A stretch of DNA of 18,306 nt from an uncultured Clostridia bacterium (GCA_944390305.1 CALXPX010000014.1:1-18306), one strand, 5' to 3'. Positions 1 through 7,868 are shown, counted from the first letter of the stretch. The notes: generated from the letters alone by a model not told the origin. Made by a program: numbers and translations.

Positions 1-63
1 TGCTATTATAAACATAAGCATTGCAGATACTATTTTTATAAGATCTACTGTACTCTCTTCCAT
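1..63 (-). CDS. Start of a small membrane protein, cut by window edge
   Basis: Only the first 21 codons are present (MEESTVDLIKIVSAMLMFII, then A). The ATG is at 63 and has a good AGGAG ribosome binding site upstream (about positions 70-74). The visible residues are a short acidic N-terminus followed by the start of a hydrophobic segment, as in the pilin-like proteins upstream, but without their MENAS signature. It starts 27 bases after the end of the 154-residue pilin-like gene, so it is very probably in the same operon. It could be a further pilin-like subunit or another small membrane component of the machine. Function cannot be assigned from this fragment. Confidence 0.6.
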   Translation of the reverse strand, partial: MEESTVDLIKIVSAMLMFIIA

Positions 64-90
64 TAATTACTCCTATACTTCACATATATT

Positions 91-555
91 TTATTTCTCA
101 TTTGTTGTTATCTTTATAGATTTTATATATCCATTTGCCCAATAAGCATCTCCATAACTATCTGTGTCGCTAAAAGCTTCTGTATCTGAATAATCTACAG
201 TATATGTTCTTCCAGTTTTTATACCACTTGTATCAACAGTTCCACTATCCTTATTAGTTATAACAGATCCATCTAATTGTACATAAATTAAATTACCTAT
301 TTTTTCATCATTAGTCATAGCTGTTCTATTATTTGAGTTTACTTTTGATAATAATGACTTAACATTTGTTCCTGAAACATGATCTCCAAATTGTTGTTCA
401 ATTGGTGAATTGTGTGCTGAGATTTCGTGTTCACTTAATGTTCCTGATTGTGCTATACCTGATACATTGTTATAAATAATAACTCCTAATCCTACAATTA
501 AAATTGAAATTAAAATTGCACCTGCTATAATTAGTGCTTTTGATGCGTTCTCCAT
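91..555 (-). CDS. Pilin-like protein, MENAS-type, 154 aa
   Basis: A small single-pass membrane protein and probable structural subunit of the Tad-like machine encoded upstream. Residues 1-12 (MENASKALIIAG) are almost identical to those of two other proteins in the cluster. A hydrophobic helix covers about residues 7-28, followed by a Ser/Thr/Asp-rich exterior domain. After the helix comes the family pattern I-S/T-x-x-N...G...V-x-x-L...V...NN (residues 45-76). The C-terminus has the family ending, an aromatic/acidic stretch followed by IKSIKI (144-149). It lacks the cysteine seen in its paralogues. AAAGGAGG lies 9 bases before the ATG. There is no type I, class III or Flp-type prepilin cleavage motif, so it may be anchored uncleaved or processed in an unusual way. 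The pilin role is inferred from topology and context. Confidence 0.72.
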   Translation of the reverse strand: MENASKALIIAGAILISILIVGLGVIIYNNVSGIAQSGTLSEHEISAHNSPIEQQFGDHVSGTNVKSLLSKVNSNNRTAMTNDEKIGNLIYVQLDGSVITNKDSGTVDTSGIKTGRTYTVDYSDTEAFSDTDSYGDAYWANGYIKSIKITTNEK

Positions 556-629
556 AAAAAATTTCCTCCTTTGAATCTTAAATTTTTATTTTTTTATATG
601 TTTAAAGTCTAAAAGACTAAATCTAATAA

Positions 630-1055
630 CTATACCTGAATGAAATACAAATATTTAATAAAATTAGTTTTTTTATGATATTCTATATTTGTACACTTAA
701 ATTTCAAATTAGAATATAATTTTATAAAATTTTCTATTCCTCCCTTTGAAATTTGCTCTAATCTAAAGATTTCTTCGCTATCTTTAAATTTTATTTCTAT
801 TATTATAGAATTTTCTTCATTTTCTATATAATAACCTTTTTCATCCTTTTTTAGTCCATTTTTTTCATTTTTATCTATTGTCTTATTTATAATAGTTGCA
901 AATTCATTTCCAGATATTTCTTTATTTAATATATTTGCATAAATTTTATTGTTTTCCTCTGCTTGCATATTATTTAATTTATAATTTGCAAATAAATATG
1001 CAATCGCACTTACAGCTATTATAACAATTATTGCTAAAATCAAATATTTTTTCAT
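630..1055 (-). CDS. Divergent pilin-like membrane protein, 141 aa
   Basis: An N-terminal signal-anchor helix (residues 3-23, after MKK) is followed by a highly charged, Lys/Glu/Asn-rich domain. The start lacks the MENAS signature, but the rest resembles the neighbouring subunits. Residues around 47-62 follow the same ISG-x-E-[FI]-A-x-I-[IV]-N pattern. The C-terminus FKCTNIEY...IKYLYFIQV matches the 188-residue paralogue's FECTDVIY...VKRMVFEQV, including the cysteine. I therefore read it as a diverged paralogue, perhaps a minor subunit. Its gaps to both neighbours (61 and 74 bases) are larger than elsewhere in the cluster, and a promoter-like sequence lies just upstream. AGAGG precedes the ATG. 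The exact role is unknown. Confidence 0.68.
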   Translation of the reverse strand: MKKYLILAIIVIIAVSAIAYLFANYKLNNMQAEENNKIYANILNKEISGNEFATIINKTIDKNEKNGLKKDEKGYYIENEENSIIIEIKFKDSEEIFRLEQISKGGIENFIKLYSNLKFKCTNIEYHKKTNFIKYLYFIQV

Positions 1056-1070
1056 TTATTCCTCTTTGTA

Positions 1071-1099
1071 ATTATAACATTTGTAAAAATTTAATGCAA
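1071..1099 (-). promoter_or_regulatory. Possible internal promoter before the 141-aa gene
   Basis: On the minus strand, TTGCAT (1099-1094) and an extended -10 TGTTATAAT (1079-1071) are separated by 17 bases. The predicted start of transcription falls at or inside the AGAGG ribosome binding site, so the leader would be very short. That weakens the call in a genome this AT-rich. Confidence 0.25.
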
Positions 1100-1110
1100 T
1101 ATTTTTACAA
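1081..1110. repeat. 10-bp AT-rich inverted repeat
   Basis: TTGTAAAAAT (1081-1090) and ATTTTTACAA (1101-1110) are perfect reverse complements around a 10-base loop, between two pilin-like genes. The stem contains almost no G or C and is not followed by a clear U-tract on the minus strand. It is at best a weak attenuator, RNA processing site or operator. Confidence 0.35.
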
Positions 1111-1116
1111 TTTATT

Positions 1117-1674
1117 TCATGGTATTTCCAAATTATATCCTTTGAGTAATGCAGTTGCATAATTTTGATCTGTAATACTTCTAAAATTTATACTAGTAAC
1201 TAAACTTGTATTGTCATTATATAATATATCTCTATTATCTATTCTATCATATTTACTTAATATTATTTTTCCATTAGTATCATCAATTGATTTTACCTTT
1301 ATATCGCAATTACAAGAATAAAATGTAGAATTTTTATTATTATCTAAATAAGCATTTAAATCATTATGTAAGATGCTTTTTCCATCAATTAAAACATCTG
1401 CATAATAATCATCACCTGGGCTTGCCTCATATTCAGCATTATTTTGTTTTACAAAATTTACTATAGTTGCAATTTCCTGAGCACTAATATTAGCCCTTCC
1501 AGAATAATTAGTAAATCGTACATTAAAACTAGTTATTTGAGATTCACTCATTTGTGTATTTAAATGTTTTGAAAAATTTCCAAAACTCATTACAAGATAA
1601 GATGCTAATGAAAGAATTAATATTCCAATTAGGACTTCACCAGCCATTATTAATGCTTTTGATGCATTTTCCAT
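1117..1674 (-). CDS. Pilin-like protein, MENAS-type, 185 aa
   Basis: A single-pass membrane protein beginning MENASKALIMAG, with a hydrophobic helix to about residue 30 and an exterior domain of about 150 residues. It shares with its paralogues the pattern ESQITSFN..F...SG (44-59), then a helix AQEIATIVNFVKQNN (65-79). A CNC motif (121-123) sits where two paralogues have one cysteine, and the ending contains VTSINFRSI. The perfect AAGGAGG ribosome binding site overlaps the stop codon of the upstream 188-residue gene, with 13 bases between the genes, so translation is probably coupled. It is likely a pilin-like subunit. The E13 at the start of the membrane helix is unusual for a plain anchor and could make an intersubunit contact like Glu5 of type IV pilins; that is inference. 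Confidence 0.72.
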   Translation of the reverse strand: MENASKALIMAGEVLIGILILSLASYLVMSFGNFSKHLNTQMSESQITSFNVRFTNYSGRANISAQEIATIVNFVKQNNAEYEASPGDDYYADVLIDGKSILHNDLNAYLDNNKNSTFYSCNCDIKVKSIDDTNGKIILSKYDRIDNRDILYNDNTSLVTSINFRSITDQNYATALLKGYNLEIP

Positions 1675-1687
1675 TAGTCATCCTCCT

Positions 1688-2254
1688 TTATCTTGAATAT
1701 TTTACATTTACTTGCTCAAATACCATCCTTTTTACTCTTCCTACGCCATTGCCATTTCTGCCAGTCATATTATCATATTCATTATCATAGATAACATCTG
1801 TACACTCAAAATACATTTGCTTAAATTCATTTCTATTATTTGAATTAGATTCATTCTTTAACTTTTTTTCATAAATTTCTTCTACATAGTTAACCATATC
1901 ATAATAGCTACTATCATTTTTATATTTTTGTGCATTTGTAGCTTCTGGTAATACTGCACCCTCACTTAGTTTTGCTATAATTTCGACTTCATAATACCCA
2001 TCTTCTTCTGAATATCTAGTATTATAGTCTCTTGCTAGATTAGCAAGGGATATCATCTGATATCCTCTTACTGATCCTTTGTTATATGCTTCAAATTTCA
2101 AATTAAATTCTGTTATTTGCTCTAATTCTTCTGCTTGTGCATTTGCTCTTTGACTAGAAGATATATTATTATATCCCCAAACAAGTAGTCCTACTATTAG
2201 CATAGCTAATAACATTCCACCAGCAATAATTAAAGCTCTTGATGCATTTTCCAT
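1688..2254 (-). CDS. Pilin-like protein, MENAS-type, 188 aa
   Basis: This is the first of the small subunits downstream of the platform gene. It starts MENASRALIIAG, with a membrane helix over about residues 7-29. Next comes LEQITEFNLKFEAYNKG (44-60) and the helix ISLANLARDYN (68-78), which matches the conserved block of the other MENAS proteins. Residues 150-157 (ECTDVIYD) and the ending VKRMVFEQV match the C-terminus of the 141-residue protein. A charged insertion at about 105-145 makes it the longest of the set. AAAGG lies 10 bases upstream of the ATG, and the gap to the platform gene is 24 bases. It is a probable major or minor pilin-like subunit; nothing in the sequence decides which. 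Confidence 0.72.
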   Translation of the reverse strand: MENASRALIIAGGMLLAMLIVGLLVWGYNNISSSQRANAQAEELEQITEFNLKFEAYNKGSVRGYQMISLANLARDYNTRYSEEDGYYEVEIIAKLSEGAVLPEATNAQKYKNDSSYYDMVNYVEEIYEKKLKNESNSNNRNEFKQMYFECTDVIYDNEYDNMTGRNGNGVGRVKRMVFEQVNVKYSR

Positions 2255-2278
2255 AATTTAAATACCTTTCTACTACTA

Positions 2279-4357
2279 CTATTGCATAGTTGTCATTGTA
2301 TTGAATGAAGATGTCATACTTGTTAATCCTATAACAACTAATGGCACAACTAAATATCCAACAAATATACCAACAAGTGGTGTAAATCCAATTGCTCTAC
2401 CTATCATACCTTTCTTCGAAATTAATCTTTCATTTGCTTCTTTTCTCTTAGCTTGATAGTATTCTCTATCTGTATCTAATTCATCGAAAGCTTCTCTAAT
2501 AGGAACTTTTTCAACTGCAGTTTGCAGACTTTCTATTATTCTTACTAATGGTTGGAATGAAATTTCTTCTTTCATATCCTCTAACGATTCCCAAGCACCA
2601 CTTTCATAATTATTTAAACATTTTGAAATTGGTTCTTTGAAAATGTCTGCGTATCTTTCCATCCATTCTAGTATCATTTCAACATCGACTCTTTCTAATC
2701 TCATTAGCATTAATATAATAGTCTGATATTGCATTACCTCATCTTCCATAGACATCTTTCTAATTATAACTTGGAATTTCAAGATTAAAATTGGTGAAGC
2801 ATATCCTATTATTGCAAATACCATTGCTAGTAATATTTCAAACCATTTTAAATACTCTGAATTAACAGTTTTAAGTTTTTCATATATTTGCTCAGAATTA
2901 GATTCTATAACTGTTTCATCACTATCTCTATAATATCTTGATCTTTCCATTGCCTTTTTAATATCATCTTGTGTAGTATCTAACTTACCTCTAAACATAT
3001 CCAAGAAATAGTTATGAGTTTCAGTTACTTCCATTGCTTTTTGATAGTCTTTTTCATCCATCTCTCCAATCAGATCATAGTCTGTTGTGGGTTCAGTATA
3101 TATGTAATTTATTTGGATTTGATGTAACATCATAAACATTATTATTGATGCAATAAAAACTACAATTGTCGCGACAATTCTATTAACATAAAGCCATTCT
3201 ATTTTTTGCTTTGATGCAGCATCTTTAAGTGCCTGCTTTATTTTTCTTCTATCTGCTGTTCCATCTTTTGGAATAAATAAATCAACAAATTTTTTTACTG
3301 GTTTTATATTATATAATTTTGCTTGCCAAGGATTTTGATTGTTCTCTAGTTTTATATTAACTGCCCCATTATCTTTTAGCTTTCTAATTAAAATATAACA
3401 AATAAAAGTTACAAGTAATACAATTATTTGTACTATCATTCCTTGCTTTCCTTCATAGAAAGATTTAGTAAATGCGAAATTAGAAACAGCCCAAGATTTA
3501 AGTGGTTCAAGCATTATCATTGGTACTATTGAAATAATAGATAAACTCTGAAAAGTATAATTTAATTTATCCCTTTTTAATATTTCAAGTTGCATTTCTT
3601 GAGTTATATTATCTAGGTTCTTTAAATATAATGATACTCCATCTACTTTTCTATCGCCAAATTCTTGTGTTAAATATGATATTCCGGCAAATTCTTTTAA
3701 ATAGTTATTTGGTGCAACATCATAATATTTTTCAAGCTCTGTTTCTGGATCTTCTGAATTAAGTATATTGTATATTTTTTCTGCTTGCCTTGATATTTCT
3801 ATGTGTTCGTCATCTTGTGCTGTCTGATATATTGCTTCTCCAACCATGTTAGTTTCATGATATGAATGTCTCATTGCAGCAAAAAAGTTTATTTGCTGAT
3901 TAAGTAAGTTATTATCTAGTTTATCTACCATACCATCAACTAAACTATCTATTATAAATAATTCAAATACTAAAATTATGAACATTACTAAAAAGTTAGT
4001 ATGTGTAAACAATATAACTAAAATTGTAACAGGTATTATTATTAATAAAGCTTTTGTTATAATCTTTGATGTCTGAAGTCTTGTTAAAAATTCATCATCA
4101 ATATTAATAATTTCTAGTCTTCTTCTAATCTTTAATAAATATCTTCTTAAAAAAGGTAGTTTTTGATATCTTATATATAATTTTTGATACAAAACTTCTG
4201 AAGAAAAATTATTTTCTCTAGTACCTTTTCTTAATTTTTCAATTCTAGCTACATCTGAGTTTTGTAGTCTTTTTCGTATAAAAAGATAGGCAACAACTAT
4301 TACAAAAAACAATAATGCTATAACGCCCATTAATATTACAATTGTATCATTCGACAT
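2279..4357 (-). CDS. TadB-TadC-like fused inner-membrane platform protein
   Basis: This is the probable pilus assembly platform that couples the motor ATPase to subunit insertion. Hydrophobic segments lie near residues 5-27, 100-138, 265-285, 305-325, 391-413, 505-528 and 655-680. Two GspF/T2SSF-like cytoplasmic helical domains can be seen. The first is at about 145-260 (QQINFFAAMRHSYHETNMVG). The second is at about 540-645 (MLMRLERVDVEMILEWMERY, ending in REYYQAKRKEANERLISKKG). Standard Tad systems use separate TadB and TadC proteins of about 300 residues; here one 692-residue chain carries both halves. A charged stretch at 425-500 separates them and may lie outside the membrane. GGGAGG precedes the ATG at 4357. 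The gene sits between the ATPase and the pilin-like genes, as expected for TadB/C. The fold call is confident; the exact orthology is less so. Confidence 0.82.
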   Translation of the reverse strand: MSNDTIVILMGVIALLFFVIVVAYLFIRKRLQNSDVARIEKLRKGTRENNFSSEVLYQKLYIRYQKLPFLRRYLLKIRRRLEIINIDDEFLTRLQTSKIITKALLIIIPVTILVILFTHTNFLVMFIILVFELFIIDSLVDGMVDKLDNNLLNQQINFFAAMRHSYHETNMVGEAIYQTAQDDEHIEISRQAEKIYNILNSEDPETELEKYYDVAPNNYLKEFAGISYLTQEFGDRKVDGVSLYLKNLDNITQEMQLEILKRDKLNYTFQSLSIISIVPMIMLEPLKSWAVSNFAFTKSFYEGKQGMIVQIIVLLVTFICYILIRKLKDNGAVNIKLENNQNPWQAKLYNIKPVKKFVDLFIPKDGTADRRKIKQALKDAASKQKIEWLYVNRIVATIVVFIASIIMFMMLHQIQINYIYTEPTTDYDLIGEMDEKDYQKAMEVTETHNYFLDMFRGKLDTTQDDIKKAMERSRYYRDSDETVIESNSEQIYEKLKTVNSEYLKWFEILLAMVFAIIGYASPILILKFQVIIRKMSMEDEVMQYQTIILMLMRLERVDVEMILEWMERYADIFKEPISKCLNNYESGAWESLEDMKEEISFQPLVRIIESLQTAVEKVPIREAFDELDTDREYYQAKRKEANERLISKKGMIGRAIGFTPLVGIFVGYLVVPLVVIGLTSMTSSFNTMTTMQ

Positions 4358-4383
4358 CTAGAGTTACCTCCCTTTTTTTATCA

Positions 4384-6294
4384 TTAATTTTTACTTTCGC
4401 CTCTAGCACTTATTTTTTCTCCCCAAATTTTTTGTATAAATTCTGAAAAATCTTTTGAATCAGCATCATCCATATTTAAAAGCATTTCTTTTAAGTTTGT
4501 ATCTGAAATTTTATGTGTCATTACATATTTTCCATCTTGATACTCTAAGATATTTACGTATTTATACAATTCTTTATTTGTTTCTTTTGTATAATATCTT
4601 GTTGCATTATCCACAAATTTTTCAAATTTTCCTTCTAGTGTTTTTTCTTTTCTATGATCATATGTATAATCATTAACATCCTCTACTGGTATACATTCAG
4701 TTATTCTTTCAACATATCTTTTTCCTTTAAAGTCTTTTGTTAAATGTATATCAAAGTTTAGTACCTGAACAACTTGTTCTTCTGCTGTTTTTTCATTAGT
4801 AAACACGCCCGTTCTAAGCATTGAGTTACGAAGTGCTGTAACTAAGTTAGGAAAAGTTTTAGCATGGTGAGTAAATAATGTAAACTTAGAAGCAACTTGG
4901 GCTGCTTGAATCATCCAAGATGCAACAGGGTCTGTTGCAACCTCACCTATAATATTAACAGAACCATCAGTTTTTTTCTGTACATCAAGACCTTCTTGTC
5001 CTGAAATAGTTTCTGTTTCTCTAAAAGTTAATATATTTCTAGTTGGATATATTTTTCTTAAATGAAGCTCGAATGCAGTTTCCTGAACACGAATATTCAT
5101 TGTTTCATATATATTTTCAATCATACCCATAAGCATTGTTGTTTTACCACAACCTTGCTCACCAGTTATTGAAATAATTCTTGCTCCTTTAACTAGATAT
5201 TTTAGAAGTTCAATTGTTTCTGCACTTCCTTCTTCTCCTTTAAACCATTGTTCAAGAGTTGATCTTTTTACGTCAAATTTTCTTACGAAGAATGCCCATG
5301 TCTCTGAAAAGCTTGGTCTAACAACAACAACACGAGATCCATCTTTCATTTCATTAATCTTATAACCATTTGTATCAGAAAGCTGACCTGGATTGTTATA
5401 TTTATAAATATTTTGACATACTCTTTTTAATTCTGCTTCTGTTCCAAATGAAAGAAATGCAAGTCTAATTGATTTACCTTGGAAAAATATCCATATACTA
5501 TCACATGCTCTAGGTACTTTATGTTCCATTACTTGTGATAAGTAACCTGAGTCAGTTTGAGCAACTTGACTTAAAAAACTTTCTGGCATACCAGATACAC
5601 CACCAGATACACCATCTATATTCATATCTCTAACTTCATCAATAGAACTATATCCTTTGTATTTTTGATAAATTCTTTGTACAATAACATTTAATTTATC
5701 ATCATATGTTAAAGTAAAATTTTCTTTTTCATATATTTCATTTATTTCTTCTGGTGTAATTACATATGAAGGTTTTGTTTCTCCTGATGTATATTTTAAT
5801 CTTGCTAAATCATATTTTTTTATAATTTGAGTTAATGCTTCATATCCAAAATCTTTTTTATACATATATATTAGTATATCAAATTTATCTTGTGCTGTAA
5901 GAAGTGATGGTACATCAAAAGGAATAGCTCTTGATATATTTGTTTCATCTACTCCGTATTCTTGAGCAAGTAAATCATAGATTAATTCTTTTACATACTT
6001 TTTATCATTTACATCACCATAAGTACAACCTTTTAATGCTTTTTTTAGTTCATACTTTTTGCTTTTTCTTCTTTTTAGTTCCTCTTCTGGAAGACCTAAA
6101 TCATAAAGGTTTACTTTTGTTATTTCATCTAATCTCTTCTTTACGAATTTCATCATCATATCAAGCGTATAAGTCTTATCATCTACAACTACTTGTTCTT
6201 CAACTTTAGCTTCTTTATTCTTTTTAATTACTTTTAAAACGATCATTACCCCTATAGCTAATACAGCAATGATTAAAATTATATTAAGAAACAT
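4384..6294 (-). CDS. CpaF/TadA-like secretion motor ATPase with N-terminal membrane anchor
   Basis: A type II/IV secretion ATPase expected to power pilus subunit assembly at the cytoplasmic face of the membrane. Walker A is GEQGCGKTT (378-386). The Walker B-like strand is VNIIGEVATDP (446-456), and the His-box equivalent is FTHHAKT (474-480), followed by ALRNSMLRTG as in CpaF proteins. Residues 2-23 form a clear hydrophobic helix followed by KKNKEAK, so the enzyme appears tethered to the membrane; typical CpaF/TadA proteins are soluble. About 330 residues precede the catalytic core, including a Gly/Ser stretch near 228-236. At 636 residues it is longer than typical CpaF proteins (roughly 400-550). 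A GGAG site lies 10 bases before the ATG at 6294. It is flanked by MinD-like and platform genes, the usual Tad order. Confidence 0.87.
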   Translation of the reverse strand: MFLNIILIIAVLAIGVMIVLKVIKKNKEAKVEEQVVVDDKTYTLDMMMKFVKKRLDEITKVNLYDLGLPEEELKRRKSKKYELKKALKGCTYGDVNDKKYVKELIYDLLAQEYGVDETNISRAIPFDVPSLLTAQDKFDILIYMYKKDFGYEALTQIIKKYDLARLKYTSGETKPSYVITPEEINEIYEKENFTLTYDDKLNVIVQRIYQKYKGYSSIDEVRDMNIDGVSGGVSGMPESFLSQVAQTDSGYLSQVMEHKVPRACDSIWIFFQGKSIRLAFLSFGTEAELKRVCQNIYKYNNPGQLSDTNGYKINEMKDGSRVVVVRPSFSETWAFFVRKFDVKRSTLEQWFKGEEGSAETIELLKYLVKGARIISITGEQGCGKTTMLMGMIENIYETMNIRVQETAFELHLRKIYPTRNILTFRETETISGQEGLDVQKKTDGSVNIIGEVATDPVASWMIQAAQVASKFTLFTHHAKTFPNLVTALRNSMLRTGVFTNEKTAEEQVVQVLNFDIHLTKDFKGKRYVERITECIPVEDVNDYTYDHRKEKTLEGKFEKFVDNATRYYTKETNKELYKYVNILEYQDGKYVMTHKISDTNLKEMLLNMDDADSKDFSEFIQKIWGEKISARGESKN

Positions 6295-6317
6295 AAATGT
6301 TTTGCTCCTTCCTTAAT

Positions 6318-7163
6318 TTAAATAAGTCCATTTAATTTTTCTTGCATTTTATATTCTAATCTTTGTGTTGTTTCTCTTAGCTGCTTTATAAAAAATGTAT
6401 CTTTATTGTCATATCCCTCTACTTTTTGTACTTTCAAAAAGTAATCAACAATTTTTCCTTCTGCACAATCATCTGAAAATAAAATGTTATATGGAACAAC
6501 TAATGGTATATTTTTTTCTCTTAAAAATCTTGCTACATTTTTACTAGAATACTTAGAATTTGGGTTATATCTGCCCATCATTAGTAAAACATTATTTTTA
6601 TTATAAAAACTGTTTTCATTTTTTAATTTCATAAAGTTATTAATCGAAGTCATAGATTGCAATAAATTTACAACAATCAGGTCAGAAACATTAATCATCT
6701 TCTCTTTAGCTTCTTTTGAAACTTTTCCGCTTAAATCAACAAAAACAACATCATATGTAGTATTAGCAATTTCAGCTAATTGAAAAAAATATTGTGATGT
6801 ATTTAAATATTGTTTATAATCAGTAGTTTTAGGAGACTGAAGAACATCTAATCTATCTCTTAAAACTGGCTTACTATAGCTTTTAATAACTTCACCTGAA
6901 ACTCTATTACTAGCAAGAGTTCTAACTAATCCCTCTACACCATTTGAAACATCCATAACATTTGTTTTAGTAAATAATCCCAAACTAATTTTCCTTTGGT
7001 TTATATTCCAAAAACAATTTTCTAACGTCTTGTCCATAAAATCAGTAGAAATAACTAATATTTTATAATTATGCTCAATAGCCATAGCAGTTGCTATAGC
7101 TGCTATGGACATTGTTTGACCTGTTTCTTTTAAATCTTCACTTAAAAATGTTATTATGGACAT
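6318..7163 (-). CDS. MinD/CpaE-like protein with degenerate P-loop, 281 aa
   Basis: This has the fold pattern of a ParA/MinD-family ATPase: an N-terminal strand IITFLS, an Ala/Ile-rich helix, the strand KILVIST (34-40), and YDVVFVDLSG (137-146) as the Walker B/switch region. In the P-loop, where MinD has KGGVGKTT, this protein reads LKETGQTM (11-18). The phosphate-binding lysine is Gln16 and most glycines are gone, so classical ATP hydrolysis is doubtful. In Tad systems the related TadZ/CpaE localises the machine at a cell site; TadZ proteins also often have atypical P-loops. AAAGGT lies inside the end of the preceding gene, only 3 bases separate the two, and translation is likely coupled. 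It could heterodimerise with its neighbour; that is inference. Confidence 0.72.
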   Translation of the reverse strand: MSIITFLSEDLKETGQTMSIAAIATAMAIEHNYKILVISTDFMDKTLENCFWNINQRKISLGLFTKTNVMDVSNGVEGLVRTLASNRVSGEVIKSYSKPVLRDRLDVLQSPKTTDYKQYLNTSQYFFQLAEIANTTYDVVFVDLSGKVSKEAKEKMINVSDLIVVNLLQSMTSINNFMKLKNENSFYNKNNVLLMMGRYNPNSKYSSKNVARFLREKNIPLVVPYNILFSDDCAEGKIVDYFLKVQKVEGYDNKDTFFIKQLRETTQRLEYKMQEKLNGLI

Positions 7164-7166
7164 TTT

Positions 7167-7850
7167 TTATACCTTTCTATTTATAATTCTTCTTATTGAA
7201 GCTTGATCAACGCTTCCTTCCAATATTAAAGACACTAAATATTCTAAACCGTCTCTATATGTCGGACTATAATTTTTTACATTTATTTGTTTTGTTATCT
7301 GATTTGATAGAGTAACTCCTCTATCAAAATCAGTATCAGGAAATATTATTTTTTCTTCTCTCCATGACATATTAAAATTTTCCAAAAGATGATCTAAATA
7401 TTCATCATGCTTATTTTCTATATTTGAAGATATTACTAGTTTTATTAAACTTATTGGTGATTTTATAACAGATAATATTTCCAAATTTCTTTGAAGTTCA
7501 AATTCATCATATGATGTTACATAAAAATTAATTTTAGAATTTTGAACCATAAACGAGCTCATAGTTTGAGGATTATCTGTATCTATTAGCACTAAATCAT
7601 AATCCAAATTAGTTTTACCTAAATATTTCGCAATACCCGCTAAATTCATAAAACCAACTGCTACATCTATGCCATCATACTCACTCACATAAGTAGGTGT
7701 ATTAGATATTCTAGGTATGATATATCTTAATCTTTGCATAATAGTAGCATCTACTATTAAGACACTTTTATTTAATTTTGTAATTACTTTGGCTATATTA
7801 AGTAATAAATCTTTTTTATCATACGCACCTATAAATCCTATTTGTTCCAA
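7167..7850 (-). CDS. Second MinD/CpaE-like protein with degenerate P-loop, 227 aa
   Basis: A second, shorter ParA/MinD-fold protein. It has the strand QIGFIGAY (3-10), a helix, the strand SVLIVDATI (29-37), and DYDLVLIDTDNPQ (83-95) matching the MinD D-x-P switch region. The P-loop position reads AYDKKDLL (9-16): a lysine (K13) is at the right place, but the surrounding Gly and Thr are missing. The start is a TTG codon at 7850, 10 bases after an AAAGG site, and no in-frame ATG fits. An ATT just upstream is a less likely alternative. It lies 18 bases after the SAF gene and is immediately followed by the 281-residue relative. Two consecutive eroded MinD-like genes suggest an obligate pair that positions or scaffolds the machine, but this is inferred. 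Confidence 0.68.
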   Translation of the reverse strand: MEQIGFIGAYDKKDLLLNIAKVITKLNKSVLIVDATIMQRLRYIIPRISNTPTYVSEYDGIDVAVGFMNLAGIAKYLGKTNLDYDLVLIDTDNPQTMSSFMVQNSKINFYVTSYDEFELQRNLEILSVIKSPISLIKLVISSNIENKHDEYLDHLLENFNMSWREEKIIFPDTDFDRGVTLSNQITKQINVKNYSPTYRDGLEYLVSLILEGSVDQASIRRIINRKV

Positions 7851-7868
7851 AATATTTGTTCCTTTCTT

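Noticed and set aside
606..618. Hairpin AGTCT-AAA-AGACT as a terminator between subunit genes
   Set aside because: The stem has only 5 pairs and the loop 3 bases, with no convincing U-tract. It is too weak to end transcription within the operon.
4455..4676. Plus-strand open frame inside the motor ATPase gene
   Set aside because: It is antisense to a well-supported gene; the Leu/Tyr/Phe/His-rich product and lack of a ribosome site are typical of an AT-rich shadow frame. The same applies to 5931-6209, 7717-7968, 7856-8065, 12857-13240, 13590-13937 and 14885-15238.
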